A stretch of DNA of 64,000 nucleotides, taken from positions 1 through 64,000 of the forward strand of contig NZ_JAAGPD010000059.1 of NCBI RefSeq assembly GCF_017104565.1. The letters run 5' to 3'. A program made the translations under genes and the position numbers. Positions 10,546-20,100 of this stretch are shown piece by piece. This DNA comes from Paraburkholderia sp. Tr-20389 (lineage in GTDB: Bacteria; Pseudomonadota; Gammaproteobacteria; Burkholderiales; Burkholderiaceae). The first letter of the stretch is position 1. Every line of letters starts with the position of its first letter. The notes under the pieces were generated by a model, which saw nothing but the letters and a program-made list of their open reading frames with translations, had not been told where the DNA came from and did no database searches.

Positions 10546-11613
10546 ATGCACTGGAGGCCGGACAACACGGATCGCGGCGGCGCAGCAACCCGAGCCTTGG
10601 GCTCGATGGCCCCTTCCGCCGCATGGATGGCCGGGCTGATGGCGGCGCACCGCGATGCACGGGGCGCGCCTCTCGATTACTTTCTTCATGCGGGCGGCCC
10701 GGCCGCCGAGCCGTCGATGCATCTCGGCTGGGCGCTCACCGCGCTGTCGATGTCGGTGGTCGCGATCATCGCGCTACTGCTCGTGATCGCGATAACGCGC
10801 CGCCGTCGCGTGCCGGCCGACGCGCGGCTCGCGCAAGGTGAAACTGTCGCATTGCGCTGGATCTATGCGGGCACGGGCATCTCGTCCGTCGCGCTCATCG
10901 CGGCGCTCGTCTATACGCTCGTTACGCTCGATTCCGTCGCCGCGCCGTCGCGCGCGCCTGCATTGACGCTGACCGTAACGGCTTACGACTGGTGGTGGAA
11001 AGTCGAGTACGCTCAGGCAGACGATGCCCCCGCGTTCTCTACCGCGAACGAGATCCATATTCCCGTCGGCGCGCCCGTGAAGATCGTGTTGAAGAGCGCC
11101 GATGTGATCCACGCGTTCTGGGTACCGCAACTGGCAGGCAAGACGCAGACGATTCCCGGTCAGATCAACGAGCAATGGATACAGGCCGACGCGCCGGGCG
11201 TGTATCGCGGGCAATGCTCGCAGTTTTGCGGTGCGCAGCATGCGCACATGGCGTTCGAAGTCATTGCGCAAGATGCAACTGCCTTCGACGCATGGCGCCG
11301 CGCACAGGCGCGGCCGGCCATGCGCGTGACGACGGATGCACTCGCGGCGCACGGCGAACAGCTGTTTCAAGCACGCTGCGCGGGTTGTCACACGATCCGC
11401 GGCACCGACGCGAACGGCGCACAGGCGCCCGATCTCACGCATCTGGATTCGCGCGGACTGATCGCGGCCGGCGCATTGACGAACACGCCCGGACATCAAC
11501 TCGACTGGATTCGCAACGCGCAGCGCATCAAGCCCGATTCGCTGATGCCCGGCATCGTGCTGACCTCGGGCGAGGCCAGCGCGTTGTCGGCGTATCTCGC
11601 GACCTTGCATTGA
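10546..11613 (+). CDS. coxB: Cytochrome c oxidase subunit II with fused cytochrome c domain
   Basis: A 355-residue subunit of a caa3-like terminal oxidase. Two membrane helices (about residues 58-82 and 105-125) precede the cupredoxin domain, whose CuA ligands are all present: the His of HAFWVP and the CSQFCGAQHAHM cluster. A C-terminal class I cytochrome c domain carries CAGCH (about residue 277) and the axial Met in SLMPG. It takes electrons from soluble cytochromes to the catalytic subunit on the periplasmic face. The start at 10546 follows GGGGAG; the frame is open further upstream (10480, 10513). First gene of a five-gene operon. Confidence 0.92.
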   Translation: MHWRPDNTDRGGAATRALGSMAPSAAWMAGLMAAHRDARGAPLDYFLHAGGPAAEPSMHLGWALTALSMSVVAIIALLLVIAITRRRRVPADARLAQGETVALRWIYAGTGISSVALIAALVYTLVTLDSVAAPSRAPALTLTVTAYDWWWKVEYAQADDAPAFSTANEIHIPVGAPVKIVLKSADVIHAFWVPQLAGKTQTIPGQINEQWIQADAPGVYRGQCSQFCGAQHAHMAFEVIAQDATAFDAWRRAQARPAMRVTTDALAAHGEQLFQARCAGCHTIRGTDANGAQAPDLTHLDSRGLIAAGALTNTPGHQLDWIRNAQRIKPDSLMPGIVLTSGEASALSAYLATLH

Positions 11614-11623
11614 CGGGGCACGC

Positions 11624-13627
11624 ATGGCCGACACCACCAGCTCTTCTTCGACCGTCGCGCACCAGCCGCTCGAAAGAACCTTGCCGCGCGGCACGATCGC
11701 GCGCGGCAGTGCCGCCGAAGCGCGCCTGCGCGAACTATGGGAAACGCCGCCCGGCTGGCGCGGCTGGCTTTCGAGCGTCGATCACAAGCGCATCGGCATC
11801 CGCTATCTCGTGACCGCATTCGTGTTCCTGATCGCGGGCGGCGTTGAAGCGCTGATCATGCGCGTGCAGCTTGCGCAACCGAACGGCACCGTGCTCACGC
11901 CGGAGCAATACAACCAGCTCTTCACGATGCACGGCGTGACGATGATCTTTCTCTACGCGCTGCCCGTGCTGTCCGGTTTTTCGAACTACCTGTGGCCGCT
12001 GATTCTCGGCGCGCGCGACATGGCGTTTCCGCGCCTCAACGCGTTTTCGTACTGGATTTTCCTGTTCGCGGCGATCTTTCTTTATGCGAGCTTTCCGCTC
12101 GGCCAGGCGCCGAACGCAGGCTGGTTCAACTACGTGCCGTTGTCGGCGCTCGAATACGACACCGGGCCGAATATCGACGTGTACGCGCTCGGCATGGTGC
12201 TGCTCGGCATCTCGACGACGGTCGGCGCGGTGAACTTCGTCGTCACGCTGCTGCGCATGCGGGCGCCGGGCATGTCGCTCGATCGCATTCCCGTGCTAGT
12301 GTGGGGCACGATGACGGCGTCGTGCGCCAATCTCGTCGCAGTGCCCTCGGTGAGCCTCGCTTTCCTGATGCTGTGGATGGACCGGCGCATCGGCACGCAT
12401 TTCTTCGATGTGTTGAATGGCGGCCGCGCGCTGCTGTGGCAACACCTGTTCTGGATTTTCGCGCACCCGTGGGTGTACGTCGTCGTGCTGCCGGCGATGG
12501 GGATCGTCTCCGATGCGTTGCCCGTGTTCTGCCGCAGGCCGCTGGTCGGCTACGGGCCTGTGGCGTTGTCGACGATCGCGACGATGCTGATCGGCTTCGT
12601 CGTGTGGATCCACCATATGTTCGCGACCGGCATTCCGGCGCTCGCGCTGTCGCTGTTCGGCGCGGCGAGCATGGCCATCGCGGTGCCGAGCGCGATCGCG
12701 ACCTTCGCATGGATCGCGACGATCTGGACGGGACGCCCGGTGTTTCGCGTGCCGTTCTATTACTTCGCGGGCTTCGTGCTGCTGTTCGTGATCGGCGGCG
12801 TGTCGGGCGTGATGACCGCGGCCGTGCCGCTCGACTGGCAACTGACGGACACGTATTTCGTCGTCGCGCATCTGCACTACGTGCTGCTCGGCATCAACGT
12901 GTTTCCCGTGATCGGCGGCGTGTACTTCTGGTTCCCGAAGTTCACCGGGCGCATGATGAGCGAGCGCATCGGCAAGCTCGCGTTCTGGATCATGTTCATC
13001 GGCTTCAACGTTGCGTTCTTTCCGATGCATATCGCAGGGCTGCTCGGCATGCCGCGCCGCATCTACACCTATGCGCCGGAGATGGGCTGGAGCACGGTGA
13101 ATCTCGTGACGTCGGCGGGATCGTTCGTGCTCGCGCTGGGCATCCTGGTCTTCCTGTGCGACTTCCTCTACAGCCTGCGGCGCGGCGCAACCGCAGGCGA
13201 CGACCCGTGGGACGCGGGCACGCTCGAATGGTCGACGACGTCGCCGCCGCCGCCGTACAACTTCGCCGTCGCACCGACGGTCGCGAGCCGCCATCCGTTA
13301 TGGGAAGGGCGCATGGAAGAGGAAGATGAAGACGGCATGCGTTCGTCCCTGAGAGAGGGCTTCATTCTCGATCAGGGACGCGAGGCGCTCGGCACGACGG
13401 CGCTCGAAGCGCGCCCCGACGTGATCCTCAAGATGCCGGAAGACGCCTATACGCCGTTCGTGTTGAGCGTATTCGCGACGCTCTTCTTTGCGGGGCTCGC
13501 GCTGCTCGCATGGTGGTTCGCGGCGGCGATGCTGCTCGGCTGCGCGGTGTCGGTCGTCGTCTGGCTGTGGCCGGAACGAAGCCTGATCCAGCGCGAGCCG
13601 CAACGCGTGCGCGATGCGGGGAGCTGA
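11624..13627 (+). CDS. ctaD: Cytochrome c oxidase subunit I, variant lacking the D-channel Glu
   Basis: A 667-residue catalytic subunit of a haem-copper oxidase that reduces O2 to water and pumps or consumes protons. The haem and CuB ligands are visible: His103 (TMHGVTM), His281 and Tyr285 (AHPWVY), His330-His331 (HHMF) and His416/His418 (HLHYV). The canonical HPEVY is HPWVY here, so the conserved Glu of the D-channel is Trp283; the YS alternative of A2-type oxidases is also absent (residues IFAHP). A tail of about 130 residues ends in two extra membrane helices, resembling a fused part of subunit III/IV. Ten bases after coxB and two before the subunit III start. Confidence 0.93.
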   Translation: MADTTSSSSTVAHQPLERTLPRGTIARGSAAEARLRELWETPPGWRGWLSSVDHKRIGIRYLVTAFVFLIAGGVEALIMRVQLAQPNGTVLTPEQYNQLFTMHGVTMIFLYALPVLSGFSNYLWPLILGARDMAFPRLNAFSYWIFLFAAIFLYASFPLGQAPNAGWFNYVPLSALEYDTGPNIDVYALGMVLLGISTTVGAVNFVVTLLRMRAPGMSLDRIPVLVWGTMTASCANLVAVPSVSLAFLMLWMDRRIGTHFFDVLNGGRALLWQHLFWIFAHPWVYVVVLPAMGIVSDALPVFCRRPLVGYGPVALSTIATMLIGFVVWIHHMFATGIPALALSLFGAASMAIAVPSAIATFAWIATIWTGRPVFRVPFYYFAGFVLLFVIGGVSGVMTAAVPLDWQLTDTYFVVAHLHYVLLGINVFPVIGGVYFWFPKFTGRMMSERIGKLAFWIMFIGFNVAFFPMHIAGLLGMPRRIYTYAPEMGWSTVNLVTSAGSFVLALGILVFLCDFLYSLRRGATAGDDPWDAGTLEWSTTSPPPPYNFAVAPTVASRHPLWEGRMEEEDEDGMRSSLREGFILDQGREALGTTALEARPDVILKMPEDAYTPFVLSVFATLFFAGLALLAWWFAAAMLLGCAVSVVVWLWPERSLIQREPQRVRDAGS

Positions 13628-13628
13628 T

Positions 13629-14255
13629 ATGAGCGATACGGTGCGCGACGACATCGACGAACGTGACGTGCGCCTGCCCGTCGGCAGCGCGGGCGAGCGC
13701 TCGGGCGGCTGGTTCGGATGCCTCGCACTGATCGTCACGGAAGGCTCGCTGTTCGGCTATCTGATCTTTTCGTATCTGTACCTCGCTTCGCAAAGCGGCA
13801 ACATGTGGCCGCCGGAAGGCCTGCCCAAACTCGGACCCGGCCTCGCGAACACGGCGATCCTGCTGTCGAGCAGCATCTTCGTGTGGCTGTGCGAACGCTT
13901 CGTGAAGCGGCGGCGCCTGCATTGGGCCGTGGCATCGATGAGCACGGCGCTCGTGCTCGGCGTGATCTTCGTCGGCATTCAATTGAAGGAGTGGCGCAAC
14001 CACCCCTATGGATTGACCGCGCATCTGTATGGCTCGCTTTACTTCACGATCACGGGTTTTCACCTCGCGCACGTCGCAGTGGGACTGGTCGTGCTGTCGC
14101 TGCTGTTGCTGTGGACGGCGCTCGGCTACTTCGACGGCAAACGCTGCCTCGCGCTGACGATCGGCGGGCTGTACTGGCACTTCGTCGATCTTGTCTGGCT
14201 CTTCATCTTCACGACGATCTATCTGTCGCCGTACGTGCTGAGGGGGCGAGCATGA
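13629..14255 (+). CDS. ctaE: Cytochrome c oxidase subunit III
   Basis: A 208-residue membrane protein with five predicted helices. It has the subunit III signatures GLTAHLYGSLYFTITGFH and the C-terminal GGLYWHFVDLVWLFIF with its conserved His and Asp. It supports the catalytic core and proton uptake. The short (five-helix) form is typical of caa3/bo3-like oxidases. The start at 13629 has GGGGAG upstream; the stop overlaps the next start by four bases (ATGA). Confidence 0.93.
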   Translation: MSDTVRDDIDERDVRLPVGSAGERSGGWFGCLALIVTEGSLFGYLIFSYLYLASQSGNMWPPEGLPKLGPGLANTAILLSSSIFVWLCERFVKRRRLHWAVASMSTALVLGVIFVGIQLKEWRNHPYGLTAHLYGSLYFTITGFHLAHVAVGLVVLSLLLLWTALGYFDGKRCLALTIGGLYWHFVDLVWLFIFTTIYLSPYVLRGRA

Positions 14256-14710
14256 GCGATCAACCGACCCGGACGCGCGACGCGAGCGACAGACACGCTC
14301 CACATACGGAACTGGCGCGCTTTCATTCGTGGCGCCTGCTGATCGCCACGCTCGCGACGCCGCTCGCATGGTTCGCGCAGATGTTCATCGGCGAAGTCCT
14401 GACGACGAAGGCGTGTTCGCTGTCCAATGCGAGCTATCCCGCCGCCGCGCCTTCGTGGGCGATGCCTGCAATGACGGTGCTGAGCGTCGCGTGCTTCGTG
14501 CTCGGCGTCGTGGGTGTTGCGGTCGCGTGGCGCAGCGTGATTTTCACGCGCACGAAGCGCTCGCATGCGCATGGGGAGCGCGAGCGCCGCGTCACCGAAC
14601 TCGAATGGTTTCTCGCGCGGGTGAGCGCGCTGTCGAGCGCGATGTTCCTGTTCGGGCTGGTGGCGACCGATCTTGCCGTGATCGTGGTGTCGCCGTGCGG
14701 ACGCTGGTGA
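14252..14710 (+). CDS. Small membrane protein of the oxidase operon
   Basis: A 152-residue protein with three predicted membrane helices (about residues 29-50, 68-92, 120-145) separated by a basic cytoplasmic loop. No cofactor motif is seen. Its position between subunit III and the cytochrome c gene, with four-base overlap on the 5' side, suggests an accessory or assembly subunit of this alternative oxidase. The family is not one I can name. Confidence 0.8.
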   Translation: MSDQPTRTRDASDRHAPHTELARFHSWRLLIATLATPLAWFAQMFIGEVLTTKACSLSNASYPAAAPSWAMPAMTVLSVACFVLGVVGVAVAWRSVIFTRTKRSHAHGERERRVTELEWFLARVSALSSAMFLFGLVATDLAVIVVSPCGRW

Positions 14711-14715
14711 CGACG

Positions 14716-16071
14716 ATGAAGACGCGTGTTCTCTTTATCTTCGGCGTCGCGGCGATCGCATGCGTGCTGATCGGCACGGGCGGCGGGACGCTGCATCGCG
14801 CGCACGCGCAAATGCTTCCCGCACAGGCCGATACGAGCGACGCGACACTGATCGCCAAGGGCGAGTACCTCGCCAAAGCCGCCGACTGCGCCGGCTGTCA
14901 CACGGCGCCGCCAGGCGGTCCATCGGGCAAGGAGCCCTTGCATCGATCGGCCCCGTTCGCGGGCGGCCTGCCGATGGGATCGCCGTTCGGCACGATCTAT
15001 TCGTCGAACATCACGCCGGATCCCGTAGCGGGAATAGGACGCTACAGCTACGACGATTTCGAGCGGGCCGTGCGCGATGGCGTGGCGCCCGGCAACCAGC
15101 GGCTTTATCCCGCGATGCCGTATCCGTCGTTCGCGAAGATCAACGACGACGACATGCACGCGCTCTACGCGTACTTCATGCATGGCGTCGCGCCGGTGTC
15201 GACGCCTGCGCCGCGCACCGAACTGCCGTTTCCGTTCAACCAGCGTTGGGCGTTGATGTTCTGGAGCCTCGCGTTCGCACCGGACGACGTATTCGTGCCG
15301 GAGTCGACACGCAGTCCGCAATGGAACCGTGGCGCGTATCTCGTGCAGTCGCTCGGGCACTGCGGCGCATGCCATACGCCACGCGGTCCGGCGTATGAAG
15401 AGCGCGGCTACGATGAGCGCGCGCGCCACTACCTGACGGGCGGCACGAACGATCACTGGTTCGCGCCCAATCTCACGGGCGACGATGGTTCCGGCTTGGG
15501 GCGTCTGTCGGAGGAGCAGATCGCGTCCTTCCTGAGAAGCGGGCATGGCGCCGGACTCGTCGCCTTCGGCAGCATGGTTCAGGTGGTCGAGGACAGCACG
15601 CAGTATCTCAGCGACGACGATCTGCACGCGATTGCGCACTATCTGAAGCGCTTGCCCGCGCGCGAACCCTCCGGACATTTCGACGATCGGTCGCATGCCG
15701 CGCTGCAGACAGTGCGCGCGATGAACACGGGCAATGTCGAATTGCCGGGTGCGGGGATTTATCAAGGCTTTTGCGCGCGGTGTCACAAGGCTGACGGCAT
15801 GGGCGAAGCGCTCAGGTATCCGCGCCTGGCGGGCAATCCCGCCGTGCTCGGCGAGCACGTGGATTCGCTCGTGCGTTTGATGATCGAAGGCGGGGAAGCG
15901 CCGCATACGCAAGCGGCAATCGAGGCGAAGAAGATGCCTTCGTTCGCGGGCAAGCTGACGGACACGGAAATGGCGCGCGTGTTGACCTTCGTGCGCAATA
16001 CGTGGGGCAACGTTGCATCACCGGTGACGAGCCGGGATGTCGAGCGAATCCGGCGCGGTCTTGGCAAATGA
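14716..16071 (+). CDS. Triheme c-type cytochrome
   Basis: A 451-residue exported cytochrome with a signal peptide (hydrophobic residues 4-20, cleavage probably after AHA) and three CxxCH haem sites: CAGCH (about residue 59), CGACH (about 217) and CARCH (about 353). The arrangement is that of the cytochrome subunit of membrane alcohol/gluconate dehydrogenases. Here no dehydrogenase gene is adjacent; as the last gene of the oxidase operon it probably feeds electrons to the CuA/cytochrome c subunit. The start at 14716 is chosen because it gives a clean signal peptide; a GTG at 14698 is possible. Confidence 0.88.
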   Translation: MKTRVLFIFGVAAIACVLIGTGGGTLHRAHAQMLPAQADTSDATLIAKGEYLAKAADCAGCHTAPPGGPSGKEPLHRSAPFAGGLPMGSPFGTIYSSNITPDPVAGIGRYSYDDFERAVRDGVAPGNQRLYPAMPYPSFAKINDDDMHALYAYFMHGVAPVSTPAPRTELPFPFNQRWALMFWSLAFAPDDVFVPESTRSPQWNRGAYLVQSLGHCGACHTPRGPAYEERGYDERARHYLTGGTNDHWFAPNLTGDDGSGLGRLSEEQIASFLRSGHGAGLVAFGSMVQVVEDSTQYLSDDDLHAIAHYLKRLPAREPSGHFDDRSHAALQTVRAMNTGNVELPGAGIYQGFCARCHKADGMGEALRYPRLAGNPAVLGEHVDSLVRLMIEGGEAPHTQAAIEAKKMPSFAGKLTDTEMARVLTFVRNTWGNVASPVTSRDVERIRRGLGK

Positions 16072-16245
16072 ATCGAAGAAGGTCCAACCCAAAGGTGCCG
16101 GCATTCGCGCCAAAACCTCCGCACAACACGCCACCTGATCGGCTCACGGCGCATACGAACCCATTACGTCAGTAGAATCGAGCCTTTGCGAACGGATCGG
16201 ACGATGGCATGACGGTAGTGCCATCCGTCTCACGAGACGCGGACA

Positions 16246-16803
16246 ATGAAGCTATTCACGGCACTCAAGCGGCACCTTTTCATCACGTTCGGCAACATCA
16301 TGCCGATGTACGGTCCGTTCAACCGGATACGCGCGTCGATGTACCGCAGCGCGGGCATGGCGATCGGCACGGGCGTGACGATCATCGGGCCATTGAACCT
16401 CGAACTGAGTCTGAACGAGGAAACGATCCGCGGCATCACGATCGGCGACAACGTGTATCTGAACGCAGGCACACGGCTCGCATGCCGCAACAGCCGCATT
16501 TCGATCGGTGACGACGTGCAGATCGGGCCACGCGTGTCGTTCGAGACGGCGACGCATGATCTCGTGTATGAACCCGATCTCGGGCGTGGCCTCGAACATC
16601 AGGAGATCCGCGTCGGCAACAGGGTGTGGATCGGCGCGGGCGCAACGATCCTGCCTGGCGTGACGATCCACGAGGCGGCTGTGATCGCAGCGGGTGCGGT
16701 GGTCGCGAAGGACGTGCCGCCCTATACGCTGGTGGGCGGGGTGCCGGCGCGCAAGATCAAGGATATCGTGTCGACCCCTCAGCGCCAGGGCGCCATCGCG
16801 TGA
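16246..16803 (+). CDS. Hexapeptide-repeat acetyltransferase (LacA/NodL-like)
   Basis: A 185-residue left-handed beta-helix acyltransferase. Imperfect hexapeptide repeats run from about residue 60 to 165 (IGDNVYLNAG, IGDDVQIGP, VGNRVWIGAGATILPGV), and the likely catalytic His lies in ETATHDLVY. Such enzymes acetylate sugars or similar acceptors with acetyl-CoA as trimers. It lacks the N-terminal maltose-acetyltransferase helix of LacA. It stands alone, 378 bp before the biosynthetic operon and in the same direction; whether it belongs to that pathway cannot be told from the sequence. Confidence 0.8.
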   Translation: MKLFTALKRHLFITFGNIMPMYGPFNRIRASMYRSAGMAIGTGVTIIGPLNLELSLNEETIRGITIGDNVYLNAGTRLACRNSRISIGDDVQIGPRVSFETATHDLVYEPDLGRGLEHQEIRVGNRVWIGAGATILPGVTIHEAAVIAAGAVVAKDVPPYTLVGGVPARKIKDIVSTPQRQGAIA

Positions 16804-17181
16804 AAGCGCGAGCGGAGAAGGACCACACCGCGTCGCCACGTAGCCATCAGCGGTGCGTCAACGATCATCGGATGCAAGCATGGGCTGCGTAAATTGCATC
16901 GAGAGCTTCTGCTATTCACGGCGCGTTTAACAGATGCTTGGCATCGCTCATCTGGTCGATATATTCGCTTCGCTATGCGAAGTTTCCAGTTCATCGCGTC
17001 GATGAACACACGCGAATAGTCCGACAACTCAGCTCTAATTTCAGCGCCTGACTCATCGATCGAAAAAGTTGGTAATGCAGATTAATCTGCTGATGACGTT
17101 GATGATGTAGCGCAACGCTGTACTCCAGCTTCGGCGTAGCATTTGCCAAATGAACTGGACAGTACAAGCTGAGGCAAAAAG
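16804..17181. other. AT-richer leader region of the biosynthetic operon
   Basis: 378 bp without a gene, visibly richer in A+T than the surrounding coding DNA. It holds a 6-bp hairpin CTTCGC-TAT-GCGAAG (16968-16982), the palindrome at 17077-17090 and the ribosome site GAGG for the megasynthase. It presumably contains the main promoter of the 27-kb operon; no consensus sigma-70 promoter stands out. Confidence 0.5.
17077..17090. promoter_or_regulatory. Operator candidate before the biosynthetic operon
   Basis: GCAGATTAATCTGC is a perfect 14-bp palindrome, about 92 bp upstream of the megasynthase start codon. The known bur/mal clusters are controlled by an orphan LuxR-type regulator (MalR), and palindromes of this kind suit a dimeric HTH protein. 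No regulator gene is present in the operon. Identity of the binder is unknown. Confidence 0.45.
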
Positions 17182-20100
17182 ATGGTTGTAGTACTGCATC
17201 GATCGCAACCGGCTGCATCATTTCGTCTCTTCACATTTCCATACGCAGGCGGTGCAGCATCGGCCTACCATCGCTGGAGCGATATGGCGGATGGTGATGT
17301 CGAAGTCGTCTCGCTGGAAGTCGAGCGGGACGAAAATCCGCAAAGCGTTGCGGAAATCGCCGCAAAGATGGTCGATGCGATCGCATCACACACAGGTGAC
17401 CTCCCGTTCGGTTTATTCGGTCATAGTTTCGGTGCATTGCTTGCATTCGAGGCGTGTCTCGAGTTGCGCAGGCGGAAGCTCGAATTGCCCGTTTGCCTTT
17501 TCCTGTCCGCACACCGTTCGCCCGACCAACCGAGCCGAACGGGATCGCCCAACACCTTCACGCACACGCTCGGCGACGAAGCGTTCCGCGAAGTCGCGGC
17601 GTCGTGGGGGTTGATTCCGCAGGCGCTGCTTGCCAACGACGAACTCATGTCGATGGTTCTGCCGCCATTGCGAGCCGATTTGCGACTGGATGAAACCTAT
17701 CGCTTCGAGCGTCAGGACGAAACGCCTTTGGACGTTCGAGGCGTGGTGTACGGCGGCCGCTCAGACGGAACGGTGAGCCGGTCCGAACTGGCGCAATGGC
17801 GCCCGTTCTTCGGCACTCGGCGCGACTTGATTGTCGATACGTTCGACGGTGGCCATTTCTATCTGTTCGACTCGCAGGCTGAGGTTCTCGACAGCATTGC
17901 ACGCCATATGCGTGAGGCGTTGGACGCAGCGGGTCCGTCGTGCGTGGCGGCAACCCCCGTTCCTTTCATGCGCATGGACGACGAATCGCGTCATGTGATG
18001 CAACGGTTCGCCGAACAGGTCGCGCAGAACCCGGACCAGCATGCCCTCGAAGACGGCGAGCGTCACTGGACGTACCGTCAGTTGGCTGACGCAAGTGCCG
18101 TGCTGGCGGCGACTTTTAGCGAACGCGGCGTGAAGCGGGACAGTGTCGTCGGGATCCTGATGCCGCATTGCGCCGAACATGTCATCGCGCTGCTCGCCAC
18201 GCTATATACAGGGGCACGCGCCTGTCTGCTGGAAAACAGCTGGCCATCGGTTCAGCTCGCGGAGTTCGTTGCTGCGTGCGACGTCACGCTCATCGTCACG
18301 GTGCCCGCACTGGAAGAGCGCGTGGTTGCCGCGGTACAGGACACGCCGCGCATCACGCTCGACGCGGGATGGATGGCCGGTATGTCCGTCGCGCGAACCG
18401 TGACTGCTTTCCAGCCGGTCGCGGTCAGCGGCGACGACATTGCGCTCGTATCGATGACGAGCGGCTCGACGGGAAAACCGAAGGCAGTGCTTACGACACA
18501 TCGAGGCTGCACGTTCTGCTTTCTTGCGCGTTTCGACCGCTATCCGTACACGGATGACGACGCGCGCGAAGGTCTCAACGTGTTCTTCGCGTGGGAGTGC
18601 CTGCGTGCGCTGCTGTGCGGACGAACGGCCGTCGTCATCCCGGACGCCGTCATCTTCGATCCACCGCGTTTGCTGTCGTTCATCCAGCAGGCGCGCATCA
18701 CGCGTCTCGTCGTTACGCCATCGTTGCTGGAGAACCTGCTGGATCATCCCGTGCCCGAAAGAGCGCGAGCGTCACAGTGGACCACGTTGCGCCATTGCTT
18801 CCTGATGGGCGAGGTGGTGCCGGGCAGTCTCGTCGCGAAGGCGTCCAGGACGCTTCCGCCGCACGTGCGGCTGATCAATGCGTATAGCTCGTGGGAAGCG
18901 CTCGACGTGAGCTATGCGGACCTGCTGCCCTACGCGGGCGGTGCGGGTCATGCGCCCGTAGGGCATCTGTTGCCGGGAGTGGCAGCGCTTGCGCTCGACC
19001 CACAAGGGCGCGCCGTTCCGCGAGGCGCGGCGGGCGAGTTGTACGTGGGCGGCCCGGGTCTTGCGCCGGGTTATCTGCACGACGACACGCGCACGGCCGA
19101 ACGTTTCGTCGAGGTTCCGCAGGCGCTCGCGCATGCCACGGGCGGTGTGCAGCGGCTGTATCGCACGGGGGACCTTGCGCGTTTGCGAGCCGACGGGCAG
19201 TGGGTCGTACTCGGGCGCATCGACAGCACAGTAAAAATTCGCGGATTCAAGGTCGGGCTGCACGGCGTGGAGCGCGCCATCGACGACATGGAAGGCGTCG
19301 CGCGTTCCGTCGTGTTGCCCGTGGACGATCCGCAGGGCGGTCAGCCGCGTGAACTGGTTGCGTATGTCGTCGGCCGTGAAGGCAAGCCATCCGCGGCCCT
19401 GCTTGCGCGCGTGCGGCGTGAAACGCGTCGACGCTTGCCGGAGTATGCGGTCCCGGCGTATTTCATCGGGCTCGCCGAGTTGCCGATGCGCGAGGGCGAA
19501 TCGCGCAAGCTGGATCGGCGCGCGCTGCCGCCTCCGCGCGACGATGCAAGCGCGGCGTCAGTCGAACCCGCTTCGCTCTCAGCATTCGAACAGCGGATCG
19601 CGAATGTCTGGCGCGAAGTGCTCGGTGTCGACACCATTCATTCCGCCGACAACTTCTTCGAATCGGGCGGCAACTCGCTGGAAGCGGCCCGGCTGGTGGG
19701 GCTGCTTGCGCAGCGGCTCGGCGTGACGATGTCGATCGTCGATGTGTATCAGCACAGCACGCTGCAGGCGATGTCCCGCTTTTGCCGCGGCGAGAAGACA
19801 CTCGCAATGCCCGCCCGTTCGGCACCGCGCTCGGACACACCGAAGCTGGCGGTGATCGGCATGGCCGGCCGTTTTCCGGGCGCGCCCTCGCTGGAAGCGT
19901 TCTGGGAATTGCTGCAATCGGGTACGGATGCATTGCGCGTGTTCACTCGCGACGAACTGAAGGCGAAAGGCGTGCGCGACACCGTGCTCGATCATCCTTC
20001 GTGGGTCAGGGCGGGGCAGGTGCTGGACGACGCGGACCAATTCGACGCCGCATTTTTCGGCATCGGCCGTCACGAAGCGACGCTGATGGACCCTCAGCAC

